A DNA stretch of 64,000 nucleotides, from NCBI RefSeq assembly GCF_018398335.1, contig NZ_JAHBRX010000001.1, forward strand, positions 2,333,501 to 2,397,500, written 5' to 3'. The notes beneath the pieces were generated by a model. It searched no databases. It was not told the DNA's origin and was given only the letters and a program-made list of their open reading frames with translations. A program made the translations under genes and the position numbers. Below, piece after piece: positions 8,325 to 16,697 of this stretch (position 1 is its first letter; each line of letters starts with the position of its first letter). This stretch comes from Chelatococcus sp. HY11 (GTDB lineage: Bacteria > Pseudomonadota > Alphaproteobacteria > Rhizobiales > Beijerinckiaceae).

Positions 8325-8362
8325 GGTTGAGCGCTTGACCGCGCGCCTGCAAGCGCTATCAT
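8325..8362 (+). promoter_or_regulatory. Sigma-70-like promoter overlapped by two CG-centred palindromes
   Basis: TTGACC (8335-8340), a 16-base spacer and TATCAT (8357-8362) match the -35/-10 consensus at five of six positions each. GGTTGAGCGCTTGACC (8325-8340, six of eight pairs) covers the -35 box, and TGCAAGCGCTATCA (8348-8361, five of seven pairs) covers the -10. Both are CG-centred like LacI-family operators. The promoter points to the transporter operon, leaving about 200 bases of leader before the ATG at 8568. The rest of the 440-base gap (8128-8567) shows no gene. Confidence 0.55.
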
Positions 8363-8567
8363 CAACCCAAGAATGAGCGTTGGCAACCAGAACAACACGC
8401 CCTACGCTCTTGCAAAGGGGACGGAAGCAAACCCGGTCGATCGAGCGGCCGTTGTGCATGTTTGCATATCGATTGCGTAACGCCTTGCAGCGGAGATGCG
8501 TTCTCGCGCCTTGCAGGCGCATGTGGCCACAGCAAAGCCGGATAACAAAAGTTCGAGGGAGGGCGGG

Positions 8568-9818
8568 ATGGATCGCAGGACAGTGATCAAAGGCGGACTG
8601 GCGATGGCGGGTGTGCTTGCCGCCCCCGCCTATCTGAGGGCGCAGTCCAACAAGAAAATCAGCATGCTGACCTGGAATATCGCTGACCAGGAAGCGTTTT
8701 TCAAAGAACAGTTCGCGGACTTCATCAAGGACAATCCCGGCGTCGAGATCGAATGGCTCGACAAGAAGGGCCCTGAACTCCCAGCCTTCTATCAGACGCA
8801 GCTGGTCGCGGGCACGGCGCCCGATATCGTCGATCTCCAGGGGATGATCTGGGTGGAATGGGCCGCCAATGGCGCGCTCCTCGACATGTCGCCGATGCTG
8901 GAAAAGGAACCGGCCGTCGCGAAGCTCTACAATCCCGACTATCTCTCCGGTTTTGTCTACGACAAGAAACAATTCGCCATTCCGTTCTATGTCGCCAAGA
9001 CGCTGCTCTACTACAACAAGACGATGTTCAAGGAGGCCGGACTATCGGCACCGCCGCAATCGTTCGACGAGATCATCAAATTCTCGGAGGCCATGGCGAA
9101 GGGCGAGAAGACGGGATTCCTGACCCTCAATTTCGACTGGCTCTACTGGCCGCTGATGCGGATGAACGGCGTCGAGCTGCTGAAGCCGGACATGCGCACG
9201 CCGGCCTTCAACACGCCCGAAACCGCCGCCGTGCTCGAGAAGCTCGCCAAGGCGACCTCCTCTGGAGGCATCAACAAGATTGCCTGGACGGGACGTTGGG
9301 TCGAGCCAAACGGCGCCTTCGCCGCAGGCAATGTCGGCATGCTCCAGGCGCATTCGGCCTCATATTTCTTCGTCAAGGGCCAAGGGCCGTGGGTCAACCC
9401 GGACACGCTTGGCGCGGCGCAGGCGCCGGGCAACTGGTCCACGCCGACCAACCACGCTTTCGTCATCTCGAAATCGTCGAAGAACCCTGAACTCGCATGG
9501 TCGCTCATCAAGCACATGACGGGCAACAAATGGGCCACGCGGTTCGCCTTGAGCCGGCGCATCCTCACCGGGAATATCGAGGCAGACAATTCGGTCCTCG
9601 CCAAGATGAAGACCGAGGACCCCCTCGCTCATGCTGTTCTTCAGACACAAATCGAGCACACCGACAAGATGACCGGCAACTGGCCCTTGCCCAATGACGC
9701 GCAGGTCAAGGATGCGTTCTGGCCCGAGATCCAGAACGCGGTGCTCGGCCGGAAGGATCCGAAAACAGCCCTGGCGGACGCCGAGCGCGCGGTCACACGC
9801 GTGATGCGACGCTCCTGA
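8568..9818 (+). CDS. Extracellular solute-binding protein of a sugar ABC importer
   Basis: 416 residues, family 1 (CUT1) binding protein that captures a sugar in the periplasm. I start it at the ATG at 8568, after GAGGGAGGG; an upstream ATG at 8496 would add 24 unlikely residues before the signal peptide. The N-terminus MDRRTVIKGG followed by a hydrophobic stretch and AYLRAQ looks like a Tat-type signal (RRTVIK). The mature part carries usual CUT1 traits (TAPDIVDLQG, WAANGALLDM, PFYVAKTLLYYNK). It is first in an operon with two permeases, and a strong hairpin follows the stop codon. The ligand is unknown; nearby dehydratase and lactonase genes favour a pentose, hexose or derived acid or glycoside. 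Confidence 0.92.
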   Translation: MDRRTVIKGGLAMAGVLAAPAYLRAQSNKKISMLTWNIADQEAFFKEQFADFIKDNPGVEIEWLDKKGPELPAFYQTQLVAGTAPDIVDLQGMIWVEWAANGALLDMSPMLEKEPAVAKLYNPDYLSGFVYDKKQFAIPFYVAKTLLYYNKTMFKEAGLSAPPQSFDEIIKFSEAMAKGEKTGFLTLNFDWLYWPLMRMNGVELLKPDMRTPAFNTPETAAVLEKLAKATSSGGINKIAWTGRWVEPNGAFAAGNVGMLQAHSASYFFVKGQGPWVNPDTLGAAQAPGNWSTPTNHAFVISKSSKNPELAWSLIKHMTGNKWATRFALSRRILTGNIEADNSVLAKMKTEDPLAHAVLQTQIEHTDKMTGNWPLPNDAQVKDAFWPEIQNAVLGRKDPKTALADAERAVTRVMRRS

Positions 9819-9838
9819 CGGGCGCGTCTTGCTAAATG

Positions 9839-9865
9839 CAGCTTCCCGCTCGCAGCGGGAAGCTG
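9839..9865 (+). terminator. Hairpin between the binding-protein and permease genes
   Basis: CAGCTTCCCGCT (9839-9850), loop CGC, AGCGGGAAGCTG (9854-9865) give a perfect 12-bp stem 20 bases after the binding-protein stop. No T-run follows. Such intercistronic hairpins usually protect or partly attenuate the message so that more binding protein than permease is made. Confidence 0.75.
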
Positions 9866-9903
9866 GCCCTCGGTCGATATAGCGTGACAAGCGGAAAGAC
9901 GTA

Positions 9904-10842
9904 ATGGCGACAGCGGTTACCGAGGCGGCGCGGGACTACCGATCATTCTTCATTGCGCGCAAGAACACGCGGCAAGCCGTCCTGATCTGGTGCTTTCTGG
10001 CCCCGTCGTTATTGATATTTCTGCTTTACCGCATCCTCCCACTCGCCTGGAACGTCGTCCTGTCCTTTCAGGCATGGTCGCCGTTGCGGCCCGCGATCTG
10101 GATCGGCCTCGAGAATTACGACGAAATGCTGACCGACGAGGTGTTCTGGCAATCGCTCTTGAACACGCTCTACATCATCGGATCGGCGCCCATCGGCATC
10201 GCGATCGCCTTGGCCCTGGCACTTCTCGTCAATGCGGATATCCGCGGGAGGGATGTTTATCGAACAGCGATCTTTCTGTCCTACCCGCTGATGACGGTGG
10301 CTGTCGCCATCATCTGGCGGTGGATGTTCGACGAACGTGTCGGCCTGATCAACTATGTCGCACGATCGCTCCATCTCGTCGACTCGCCCATTCAATTCCT
10401 CAATTCCTTTACCTGGGCGCTGCCATCTGTCATCGCCGCCAACATCTGGCAGATGCTCGGCTTCTACATGATCATTCTGCTGACGGGATTACAGAATATC
10501 CCAAGCAACCTCTATGAGGCGGCCGAGATCGACGGGGCCAACGCATTCCGCCGTTTCCTGCGCATTACCCTGCCCTTGCTGAAACCGTCGATCTTTCTGT
10601 GCTTCGTCATCGGCATGCTCAACTCGGTCACGAGCTTCGACCTCGTCTATGTGATGACCGGGGGCGGGCCGGGCCGCGCCACGGAGATCCTCGTCACCTA
10701 TATCTACAAGCTCGGTTTCGTGCAGACACGGTTTGATTACGCGGCCGCTGTGACGGTGGTCTTCTTCATCATGCTCATTGCCATTGCCTGGGCGGCCAAT
10801 CGCTTTTCGGGCGGCAATGCAGGTGCGGTGGAGCGGGACTGA
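9904..10842 (+). CDS. Sugar ABC transporter permease (MalF/UgpA type)
   Basis: 312-residue inner-membrane permease with about six hydrophobic segments, starting near residue 27 (AVLIWCFLAPSLLIFLLY). The EAA loop that contacts the ATPase is seen as YEAAEIDGANAFRRF, followed by ITLPLLKP. The start codon at 9904 is preceded by GGAAAG. The stop overlaps the start of the next permease by one base (TGATG), so the two are translationally coupled. It would pair with the ATPase at 1-695 in a CUT1 importer, although that gene lies 9 kb away on the other strand. Confidence 0.93.
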   Translation: MATAVTEAARDYRSFFIARKNTRQAVLIWCFLAPSLLIFLLYRILPLAWNVVLSFQAWSPLRPAIWIGLENYDEMLTDEVFWQSLLNTLYIIGSAPIGIAIALALALLVNADIRGRDVYRTAIFLSYPLMTVAVAIIWRWMFDERVGLINYVARSLHLVDSPIQFLNSFTWALPSVIAANIWQMLGFYMIILLTGLQNIPSNLYEAAEIDGANAFRRFLRITLPLLKPSIFLCFVIGMLNSVTSFDLVYVMTGGGPGRATEILVTYIYKLGFVQTRFDYAAAVTVVFFIMLIAIAWAANRFSGGNAGAVERD

Positions 10843-11654
10843 TGCTTCGTTACCCGCGCTGGCCAATCCACGTCATCCTGCTCGCCGTTAGCTTCATCAT
10901 GCTCGTGCCATTTTACTGGGTGTTCAAGACATCCGTATCTGGCGAGAATATCTTCACATATCCGCCGAATATCATTCCGCGCAATCCGCACATCTTCTAT
11001 TACGTGGATGTCTGGTATGCGATCCCCTTCGCGCGCTATTTCCTCAACAGCGTGATCGTGTCGGTGTTGACGATCGCCGCCAATGTCATCTTCAATGCGA
11101 TGGCAGGCTACGCGCTGACGCGGGGTTTTCGCGGCAAGAACCTCGTCCTGATGCTGTTTCTCTCCTGCATGATGGTGCCGTTCCAGGCCACGATCATTCC
11201 GGCCTATCTCATCACCGGCAAGCTCGGCCTGCTGGATTCGTATCTCGGCCTCGCGCTGCCCCAGTTCTCGACGATCATCTGCATCTTCGTCTTCAAGGCG
11301 AGTTTCGATGCGGTGCCGAAGTCCCTGATCGATGCCGCCAAGATCGACGGCCTCTCCGAATGGCGCATCATCTGGAAAGTCATGATGCCGCTCGCCAAAT
11401 CCGCCATGGCGACCAATATCATCCTGTCGTTCATCTGGTCGTGGAACAACTTCCTCTGGCCTTTGATCATGACACGATCCGCCGACATGCAGACCTTGCC
11501 GCTCGGCCTCTCGCGGTTCCTGTCCTATCAGGAAGATACGACGGGCGCGCTCTATGCATTCTGTGTGATGGTTCTCGCACCCGGCATCCTGCTTTTCCTC
11601 CTGGCGCAGAAGGAATTCATCCAGGGGCTCACATCCGGCGCCACCAAGGGATGA
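10842..11654 (+). CDS. Sugar ABC transporter permease (MalG/UgpE type)
   Basis: 270-residue second permease of the CUT1 importer. It has the short N-terminal cytoplasmic part, the first membrane helix (VILLAVSFIMLVPFYWVFK), a periplasmic loop, and the EAA-type loop IDAAKIDGLSEWRI followed by MMPLAKSA. Length and order after the MalF-type gene are typical. It overlaps the preceding stop by one base and is followed after nine bases by a small membrane-anchored protein gene. Confidence 0.93.
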   Translation: MLRYPRWPIHVILLAVSFIMLVPFYWVFKTSVSGENIFTYPPNIIPRNPHIFYYVDVWYAIPFARYFLNSVIVSVLTIAANVIFNAMAGYALTRGFRGKNLVLMLFLSCMMVPFQATIIPAYLITGKLGLLDSYLGLALPQFSTIICIFVFKASFDAVPKSLIDAAKIDGLSEWRIIWKVMMPLAKSAMATNIILSFIWSWNNFLWPLIMTRSADMQTLPLGLSRFLSYQEDTTGALYAFCVMVLAPGILLFLLAQKEFIQGLTSGATKG

Positions 11655-11663
11655 GGTCGCATC

Positions 11664-12068
11664 GTGGACAATGAGGATTTTCAACGTCCCCGCTGGCGCA
11701 AGTGGTTGCTCAACCGCTTCGTGGTGACGCCGCTCATCATCGCCCTCATTGCCGGCGCGTGGGATCTCTACGCGAATATGCACAACAACGGCCTGGTGGA
11801 AGGCAGGGTCGTGGATGCGGGGGGCCGGCCCGTCACCGGCGCGGACGTGACTCTTTGGACGTTTAATTTCACGACCTTCAGTGAAAAGAGCCGCACCACG
11901 AGCGGACCTGACGGGCGCTTCACCTTCACCGACAACCCCTCGCATCATATCCAGGTCAGCGCGACAAAGCCGGGCGTCGGCACCTCCCAGCGCAGGCCGA
12001 TCCGGCTCTTCTTCCAATCCCAGGACACGCAACTTGAAGAGCCGCTCGTCCTCGCGGGCGGCGCCTGA
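11664..12068 (+). CDS. Small membrane-anchored protein with carboxypeptidase-regulatory-like (Ig-like) domain
   Basis: 134 residues starting from GTG at 11664 with GAGG seven bases upstream. One hydrophobic helix spans about residues 20-36 (VVTPLIIALIAGAWDLY). A beta-rich domain with the CarboxypepD_reg pattern follows: GLVEGRVVDAGGRPVTGADVTLW, then GPDGRFTF and a short tail. The predicted domain should face the periplasm. It is the last gene of the sugar ABC operon, nine bases after the permease and only one base before the convergent lactonase stop. I do not know its function; an accessory role beside the binding protein or permeases is a guess from position. Confidence 0.75.
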   Translation: MDNEDFQRPRWRKWLLNRFVVTPLIIALIAGAWDLYANMHNNGLVEGRVVDAGGRPVTGADVTLWTFNFTTFSEKSRTTSGPDGRFTFTDNPSHHIQVSATKPGVGTSQRRPIRLFFQSQDTQLEEPLVLAGGA

Positions 12069-12069
12069 A

Positions 12070-12963
12070 TCAGCCGGCGAATTTCGGCTCCGGGAGACCG
12101 TGCACGCCCAATCCGTGAACCGCGAAGACCGCACCAGCGTGCACAATGCTGGCACGCTCGGCCTCGGGCACCATCGAGGCCGCACTTGTCACGTAGAGGA
12201 TATCGAGATCGGGCCCGCCAAAGGCACACATCGTGGGATGCTTGACGGGTAGATCGATGAGGCGATCGAAACGGCCCTTCGGATCGACCCGCGCGATCTG
12301 CCCGCCGTGGACGAGCGCGCACCAATAGAACCCCTCACTGTCGACGGTCGCGCCATCACAACGGCCTGGAATGTCCCTGGTCGAGAAAAACAGGCGTCGA
12401 TTCGAAATCACCCCTTCGTCGATATCGAAATCATAGGCAAAAACGGACTCGGCGCGGCTGTCCGCGAAATAGAACGTGCGATCATCCGGGGCAAAGGCAA
12501 TGCCGTTGGAGACGATGAAGCCCCGATCCATACAGGAAACATGCGAGCAATCGTCCAGACGATAAAGCGCGCCCGTCGGATGAGCGAGGTCTGCGTCACG
12601 GGAGCCGCACCAGAAGCGCCCGTGCCTGTCGCATTTGCCGTCGTTCAGAATGTTGAAAGGCCGCTCCGGCTCCGGATCGACAAGACGCTTCACAAAGCTC
12701 GTACCGCGGTCGTCGACGAGTTCAACGAGTGCGAAGCCTGTTTGCAGCGCGGCCACTATGCCGCCCTTGTCACGGAAACCGAAGGAGCCGATCACAGCTG
12801 GCATTTGCCAGGAGGCAATGTCGCCATCAGGCCCCATTCTATGCAGGGCCGGACGCAATGCATCCACCCAATAGAGCGCGCCTTCCTCCGCGTGCCAGCA
12901 AGGGCACTCGCCGAGCTGGTCACGACGGTCAACCACCACTTCGATTTCGGGAGCGTCCGTCAT
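12070..12963 (-). CDS. SMP-30/gluconolactonase/LRE-family lactonase
   Basis: 297-residue six-bladed propeller enzyme that hydrolyses sugar lactones with one divalent metal. Family residues are visible: the early metal glutamate in LGECPCWH, the NDGKCDRHGRFWCGS segment, and NGIAFAPDDRTFYFADS with conserved Asn and Asp. I start at the ATG at 12963, where GGTAAGG is upstream; a longer reading frame would overlap the upstream SDR gene. It lies four bases after the SDR stop, so the two form a dehydrogenase-lactonase pair. This order fits oxidation of a sugar to its lactone and then hydrolysis to the aldonate used by the dehydratase at 6403. Confidence 0.9.
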   Translation of the reverse strand: MTDAPEIEVVVDRRDQLGECPCWHAEEGALYWVDALRPALHRMGPDGDIASWQMPAVIGSFGFRDKGGIVAALQTGFALVELVDDRGTSFVKRLVDPEPERPFNILNDGKCDRHGRFWCGSRDADLAHPTGALYRLDDCSHVSCMDRGFIVSNGIAFAPDDRTFYFADSRAESVFAYDFDIDEGVISNRRLFFSTRDIPGRCDGATVDSEGFYWCALVHGGQIARVDPKGRFDRLIDLPVKHPTMCAFGGPDLDILYVTSAASMVPEAERASIVHAGAVFAVHGLGVHGLPEPKFAG

Positions 12964-12967
12964 GGCC

Positions 12968-13639
12968 TTACCAGGGCAAGGGTTGGTCGTGATAGGTCTG
13001 GAAGATGCCGGTATGGTGCCGGCCGGCCCGGTGCAGCACGCCGCGCATTCCAGCAACGCTTTCGGCGACCGGCACACGCCCGCCAGGCTCCGTCGCCGCC
13101 CACCCGGGATGCAAGGCGATCACACTGATATGACGCGGCGCGAGGTCGACCGCCAGCGTCTTAACGACCATGTTGAGGCCCGCCTTGCTGGATCGGTAGG
13201 CATAGGAACCACCCGAATTGTTGAGCGTGATCGACCCCATGCGGCTCGACACGAAAGCCATTGTCTTGTGTTCACTGGCGGCGACATTCTCGACAAGGCA
13301 TTCCGCCAGTTTCATGGGGCCGATCAGGTTCGTTTCAAGGATACGCCGCCAGTTTGGATAGTCGGTCTGCCCGAAGGGTGGATGTGGCCGGCCAATCCCT
13401 GCGTTGTTGAGGAGAATATCGACGGATGCACCGCCAAGGCTTTCCGCGAAAGCTTCGATTGCAGCATGATCCGTGACATCAAGCTTCGACACCGTGATGT
13501 CGCCAGCGATCGCCCGCGTCTCGTCAGCGGAGTGCGGATCGAGGCATGTAGCATGGACGCGGTGGCCCTCGGCCACGTATTGCCTCGCGAATTCAACACC
13601 TAGACCTGTGTCGCAGCCCGTAATGACGATCGTTGCCAT
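12968..13639 (-). CDS. Short-chain dehydrogenase/reductase
   Basis: 223-residue Rossmann-fold NAD(P)-dependent oxidoreductase. It shows the cofactor motif TGCDTGLG at residues 7-14, NNAG near 80, the serine of SSRMGS and the catalytic YxxxK in YAYRSSK. The start is set at the ATG at 13639, where the fold begins (MATIVITG); the open frame continues 70 codons upstream through a non-conserved stretch with a tandem repeat. The substrate is not clear: the protein resembles C-factor-like SDRs as much as sugar dehydrogenases. Coupling to the lactonase gene supports a sugar dehydrogenase role as inference only. Confidence 0.85.
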   Translation of the reverse strand: MATIVITGCDTGLGVEFARQYVAEGHRVHATCLDPHSADETRAIAGDITVSKLDVTDHAAIEAFAESLGGASVDILLNNAGIGRPHPPFGQTDYPNWRRILETNLIGPMKLAECLVENVAASEHKTMAFVSSRMGSITLNNSGGSYAYRSSKAGLNMVVKTLAVDLAPRHISVIALHPGWAATEPGGRVPVAESVAGMRGVLHRAGRHHTGIFQTYHDQPLPW

Positions 13640-13672
13640 AGGAAGACCCAGAAGCTGTGGGAGCCTGAACAC

Positions 13673-13708
13673 TTGGCCTTTTGGCAAGGCTTGGCCTTTT
13701 GGTAGGGC
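13673..13708. repeat. Tandem 18-bp repeat, two units
   Basis: Two adjacent 18-base units (TTGGCCTTTTGGCAAGGC and a copy with two changes) lie 35-70 bases upstream of the SDR start. The 323-base gap 13640-13962 otherwise shows no gene; its right end carries the GAGGATAACGTT leader of the SRPBCC gene. Confidence 0.7.
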
Positions 13709-13962
13709 CTGGTCCGAGACGCATGCCAAATCCCGCATGCCAGATCCCGTTAAAGTGCCAAGCGAGGAGGATGGAGATGAGGCAAAATCCCTATCAGGGG
13801 GAAAGAACGCACCCATCAGGGGTACGCGGACAATCGCAAACCATGGCATCGTGGCGCAGCCGGCGCGATAGATGCCTGAGGCGAGATCAATGATAGCGTT
13901 TACACTACGAAACGCAACTTGCCACCGACCCTACAAAAAACAGATCTAGCGAGGATAACGTT

Positions 13963-14448
13963 ATGACATCGACTGCAACGACATCGGCCACCCACGAGCT
14001 TTCGCTCTCCCGCACGCTCGCGGCGCCCCGCCATGCCGTTTTCCGCGCCTGGACCGATCCCACGCTTCTGAAACAGTGGTTCGCGCCTCGCCCATGGAGT
14101 GTGAGCGAAGCCAAGCTCGATGTCCGCCCCGGTGGCTCGAACTTCATCGTCATGCGCAGCCCGGACGGCCAGGATTACCCCAACCGTGGAGTTTATCTCG
14201 AAGTCGTCGAAAACGAGCGGCTCGTCATCACGGATGCCTATAGCGAGGCCTGGGTTCCTTCAGAAAAGCCGTTCATCACGATCATCCTGACCTTCGAGGA
14301 AGAGGTCGGCGATCCCGGCAAAACCCGCTATACCGCACGTGTCCGCCATTGGACGGCCGAAGATCGTGAAACCCATGAAGGCATGGGGTTTCACGAGGGC
14401 TGGGGCCGCTGCACCGACCAGCTGGAAGAGCTGGCAGCGAGACTGTGA
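13963..14448 (+). CDS. SRPBCC/AHSA1 (START-like) domain protein
   Basis: 161 residues with the activator-of-Hsp90-homology-1-like fold: LSRTLAAPRHAVFRAWTDPTLLKQWFAP at the start, RPGGSNFIVMRSPDG in the middle and the ending GWGRCTDQLEELAARL. Such stand-alone proteins have a hydrophobic ligand cavity and are often paired with ArsR regulators, but none is adjacent here. GAGG upstream supports the ATG at 13963. The function cannot be given beyond the fold. Confidence 0.85.
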   Translation: MTSTATTSATHELSLSRTLAAPRHAVFRAWTDPTLLKQWFAPRPWSVSEAKLDVRPGGSNFIVMRSPDGQDYPNRGVYLEVVENERLVITDAYSEAWVPSEKPFITIILTFEEEVGDPGKTRYTARVRHWTAEDRETHEGMGFHEGWGRCTDQLEELAARL

Positions 14449-14640
14449 GTTAGGCCGACCCGCCGCGCGGATTTCCATGACCGGGGTCAAGACCGGCCGG
14501 CGCGACTTCCAGCTTATCGCGGCACATGAGAATCAGGCATAGGGGTCAGAGCGCATTTGCTAGGCCGGGTCGGGGTTATCCGACGGCCTGGCTGCAGCGC
14601 ATCCATGTCCCGCGCATTTCGCAACCTGCAAGGAAAAGCC

Positions 14641-14991
14641 ATGTCCCTCCTGAAGACCATTGCCACCAAGGCGCTCGGCGATGGAGCCCAATCGAAAATT
14701 GATCCCGATCGCCTGCTGGAGGGCGACCCAACCTGCACGACCTGGGAGCAGGACGCGATCGACGGCAAGGTGGAGACGGGGGTCTGGCAGATGACACCCG
14801 GCAAGAACCTCATGCGCAAGAGCGATATCTACGAGTTCTGCCATATTCTCGAAGGGGTGGTCGAACTGACCGAGGAAGGCAAGGAGCCCGTGACTTACCG
14901 CGCCGGGGATAGCTTCGTGATGAGGCCTGGCTTCGCCGGTACCTGGAAGACGATCGAGACTGTCCGCAAGATCTATGTGATCATCGACTGA
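14641..14991 (+). CDS. Small cupin-domain protein (DUF861/cupin_3 type)
   Basis: 116 residues forming one cupin barrel: KVETGVWQMTPGKNLMRKSDIYEFCHILEGVVEL, then the second motif YRAGDSFVMRPGFAGTW. The ATG at 14641 is preceded by AAGGAAAAG; the frame also extends to 14557 without conserved residues. This type resembles the cupins of ureidoglycine aminohydrolase and of small unknown stress proteins. It follows the SRPBCC gene by about 190 bases and may have its own promoter. Confidence 0.8.
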   Translation: MSLLKTIATKALGDGAQSKIDPDRLLEGDPTCTTWEQDAIDGKVETGVWQMTPGKNLMRKSDIYEFCHILEGVVELTEEGKEPVTYRAGDSFVMRPGFAGTWKTIETVRKIYVIID

Positions 14992-15164
14992 CCGGGCGAA
15001 CTCAATCGCAAGCTCCGCGGCCCCGATCACCGGACACTCGTCAATACGAGGCCGTTGGTCGGGATCAGCTGGTAGCATCGCGGTTGCGCGCTCCCGTCCT
15101 ATCCCATCCCATATCTATCCCTTTCGTCCCCATCGCTTGCGATACCCATGGGGCCGTTGCGGCG

Positions 15165-15548
15165 TCAATCGTGCCGCCTTTCGAGGTAATTCTTCAGGGC
15201 CACCGCATTATTGTGGGTCGTCTCCCGTGATGCATAGAGAAGCGTGACCGGCCCCTTCGCTACGAGTTCCTGCAACGGCTTCAAGGCCTCTGGATGCGCA
15301 TCGAGCTCCATCGCATAGCGCCTGCAGAACTCATCCCAGAGCTCAAGCTTGCTATGAAACAGCGCGCGCAGTTCGTTGCTCGGAGCGATATCACGGAGCC
15401 AATCCGTAAGCTCGGCCGCGTCGCGACGGACACCGCGCGGCCATAACCGGTCGACGAGTACACGCGCGCCGTCGGAAGGGGATGGTGCCTCATAAATTCT
15501 CTTGGTCATTATATCTGTCATCGCAGCGCATTGGCGTTTTGACGCCAT
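15165..15548 (-). CDS. DUF488-family protein
   Basis: 127 residues with the typical DUF488 pattern: KRIYEAPSPSDGARVLVDRLWPRGV, the central ELRALFHSKLELWDEFCRRY, and VTLLYASRETTHNNAVALKNYL at the C-terminus. The family has no established function. The ATG at 15548 has GAGGGAGGG directly before it; ATG codons at residues 10 and 14 would bring the start closer to the conserved KRIYE and cannot be ruled out. It is transcribed away from the glutathione transferase gene. Confidence 0.85.
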   Translation of the reverse strand: MASKRQCAAMTDIMTKRIYEAPSPSDGARVLVDRLWPRGVRRDAAELTDWLRDIAPSNELRALFHSKLELWDEFCRRYAMELDAHPEALKPLQELVAKGPVTLLYASRETTHNNAVALKNYLERRHD

Positions 15549-15944
15549 CCCTCCCTCGCTGAGGTAAAATCTCGGAAGAGTGATCTTCGCGCCGAAACCC
15601 GAAGTTCCCGAAGCTCAATTATGAGGTCTGATGAAGGGGCTCCGCAATCGCATCAAAGAGCGGGCGACGGGCCGCTGTGGAAACCCAAGTGCAAGCCTCA
15701 TTGCCGCGTCCGACGCCGCAGGCTGATACGATGATAAGGCGGCCAGATACCGATCAATCGGCACGAATTAGGCCGCGCAGCGCGTCGCGCCAGCCCCCGA
15801 CATCGCATGACGGACGGGGACGGCATGTTTCCAGGGTGGTTGCTCAGGTTATCGCCTGGCGCAACACTGCGGGCAGGAATCATCCCCAAGGGGTATTCGC
15901 CGCCGAGGCGGCCCTGTCCCCCCCGATACCGAGGAAAGCCCTTC
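15549..15944. other. Intergenic region between DUF488 and glutathione transferase genes
   Basis: About 400 bases between divergent genes. I see no credible coding frame or RNA gene. The right end carries the ribosome site GAGGAAAG for the transferase gene. Confidence 0.5.
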
Positions 15945-16649
15945 ATGCCCGATCTTTCCACATTTGCCATAACCGCTCGCTGGCCGGCGCAGCATCCCGA
16001 GCGTATCCAGCTCTACTCCTTGCCGACGCCCAACGGCGTCAAGGTCTCGATCATGCTGGAGGAGACCGGGCTCCCCTACGAAGCGCATACCATCAACATC
16101 GGCCAGAACGAGACCTGGACGCCGGAGTTCCTGTCGCTCAACCCGAATGGAAAAATCCCCGCGATTATCGATCCGGACGGGCCAGACGGCAAGCCGCTTG
16201 GCCTGTTCGAGTCCGGCGCCATTCTGCTCTATCTTGCCGAGAAGACGGGTCGCTTCCTGCCAAACGACGCCGCCGCGCGCTACGAGACGATCGAATGGGT
16301 ATTCTTCCAGATGGCCGCGGTTGGGCCGATGTTCGGCCAATTGGGCTTCTTCCACAAATTCGCCGGTCGTGAAATTGAGGACAAGCGCCCGCTTGAGCGC
16401 TACCGGGCAGAATCCAAACGCCTCCTCGGCGTGCTGGAAACACGCCTGGCCGGCCGTGAGTGGATCATGGGAAGCGCGTATACCATCGCGGATATCTCGC
16501 TTCTCGGCTGGGTCCGCAACCTCGTCGGCTTCTATGGCGCGGGCGAGCTCGTCGACTACGCCAGCCTGACGAACGTGCCCCAGTGGCTCGAGCGCGGTCT
16601 TGCCCGTCCTGCCGTGCAGCGCGGCCTGGAGATCCCGGCGCGCCCTTGA
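15945..16649 (+). CDS. Glutathione S-transferase (YfcG/YghU-like)
   Basis: 234 residues. The thioredoxin-like N-terminal domain contains RIQLYSLPTPNGVKVSIMLEE, NPNGKIPAIIDPDG with the cis-proline, and LFESGAILLYLAEK for glutathione binding. An all-helical C-terminal domain with the conserved GSAYTIADISLLGWV capping box follows. The sequence is closest in style to the YfcG group, which acts as disulfide-bond oxidoreductase. The start at 15945 follows GAGGAAAG and removes a 46-residue upstream extension without conserved features. Confidence 0.9.
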   Translation: MPDLSTFAITARWPAQHPERIQLYSLPTPNGVKVSIMLEETGLPYEAHTINIGQNETWTPEFLSLNPNGKIPAIIDPDGPDGKPLGLFESGAILLYLAEKTGRFLPNDAAARYETIEWVFFQMAAVGPMFGQLGFFHKFAGREIEDKRPLERYRAESKRLLGVLETRLAGREWIMGSAYTIADISLLGWVRNLVGFYGAGELVDYASLTNVPQWLERGLARPAVQRGLEIPARP

Positions 16650-16697
16650 GACCCTTGGCATTGGGGCCTCGCGGGAGGCTTCGTCGCTCAGAACAGA

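Noticed and set aside
10737..12185. 482-residue open frame antisense to the second sugar permease and the small membrane protein
   Set aside because: It is rich in His, Asp, Glu and Arg with no domain, as expected from the complement of GC-rich membrane-protein codons.
12968..13849. 70-residue N-terminal extension of the SDR with QALPKGQALPKGQ repeat
   Set aside because: The Rossmann fold starts at the internal ATG at 13639, and the repeat is an 18-bp tandem duplication in the promoter region.
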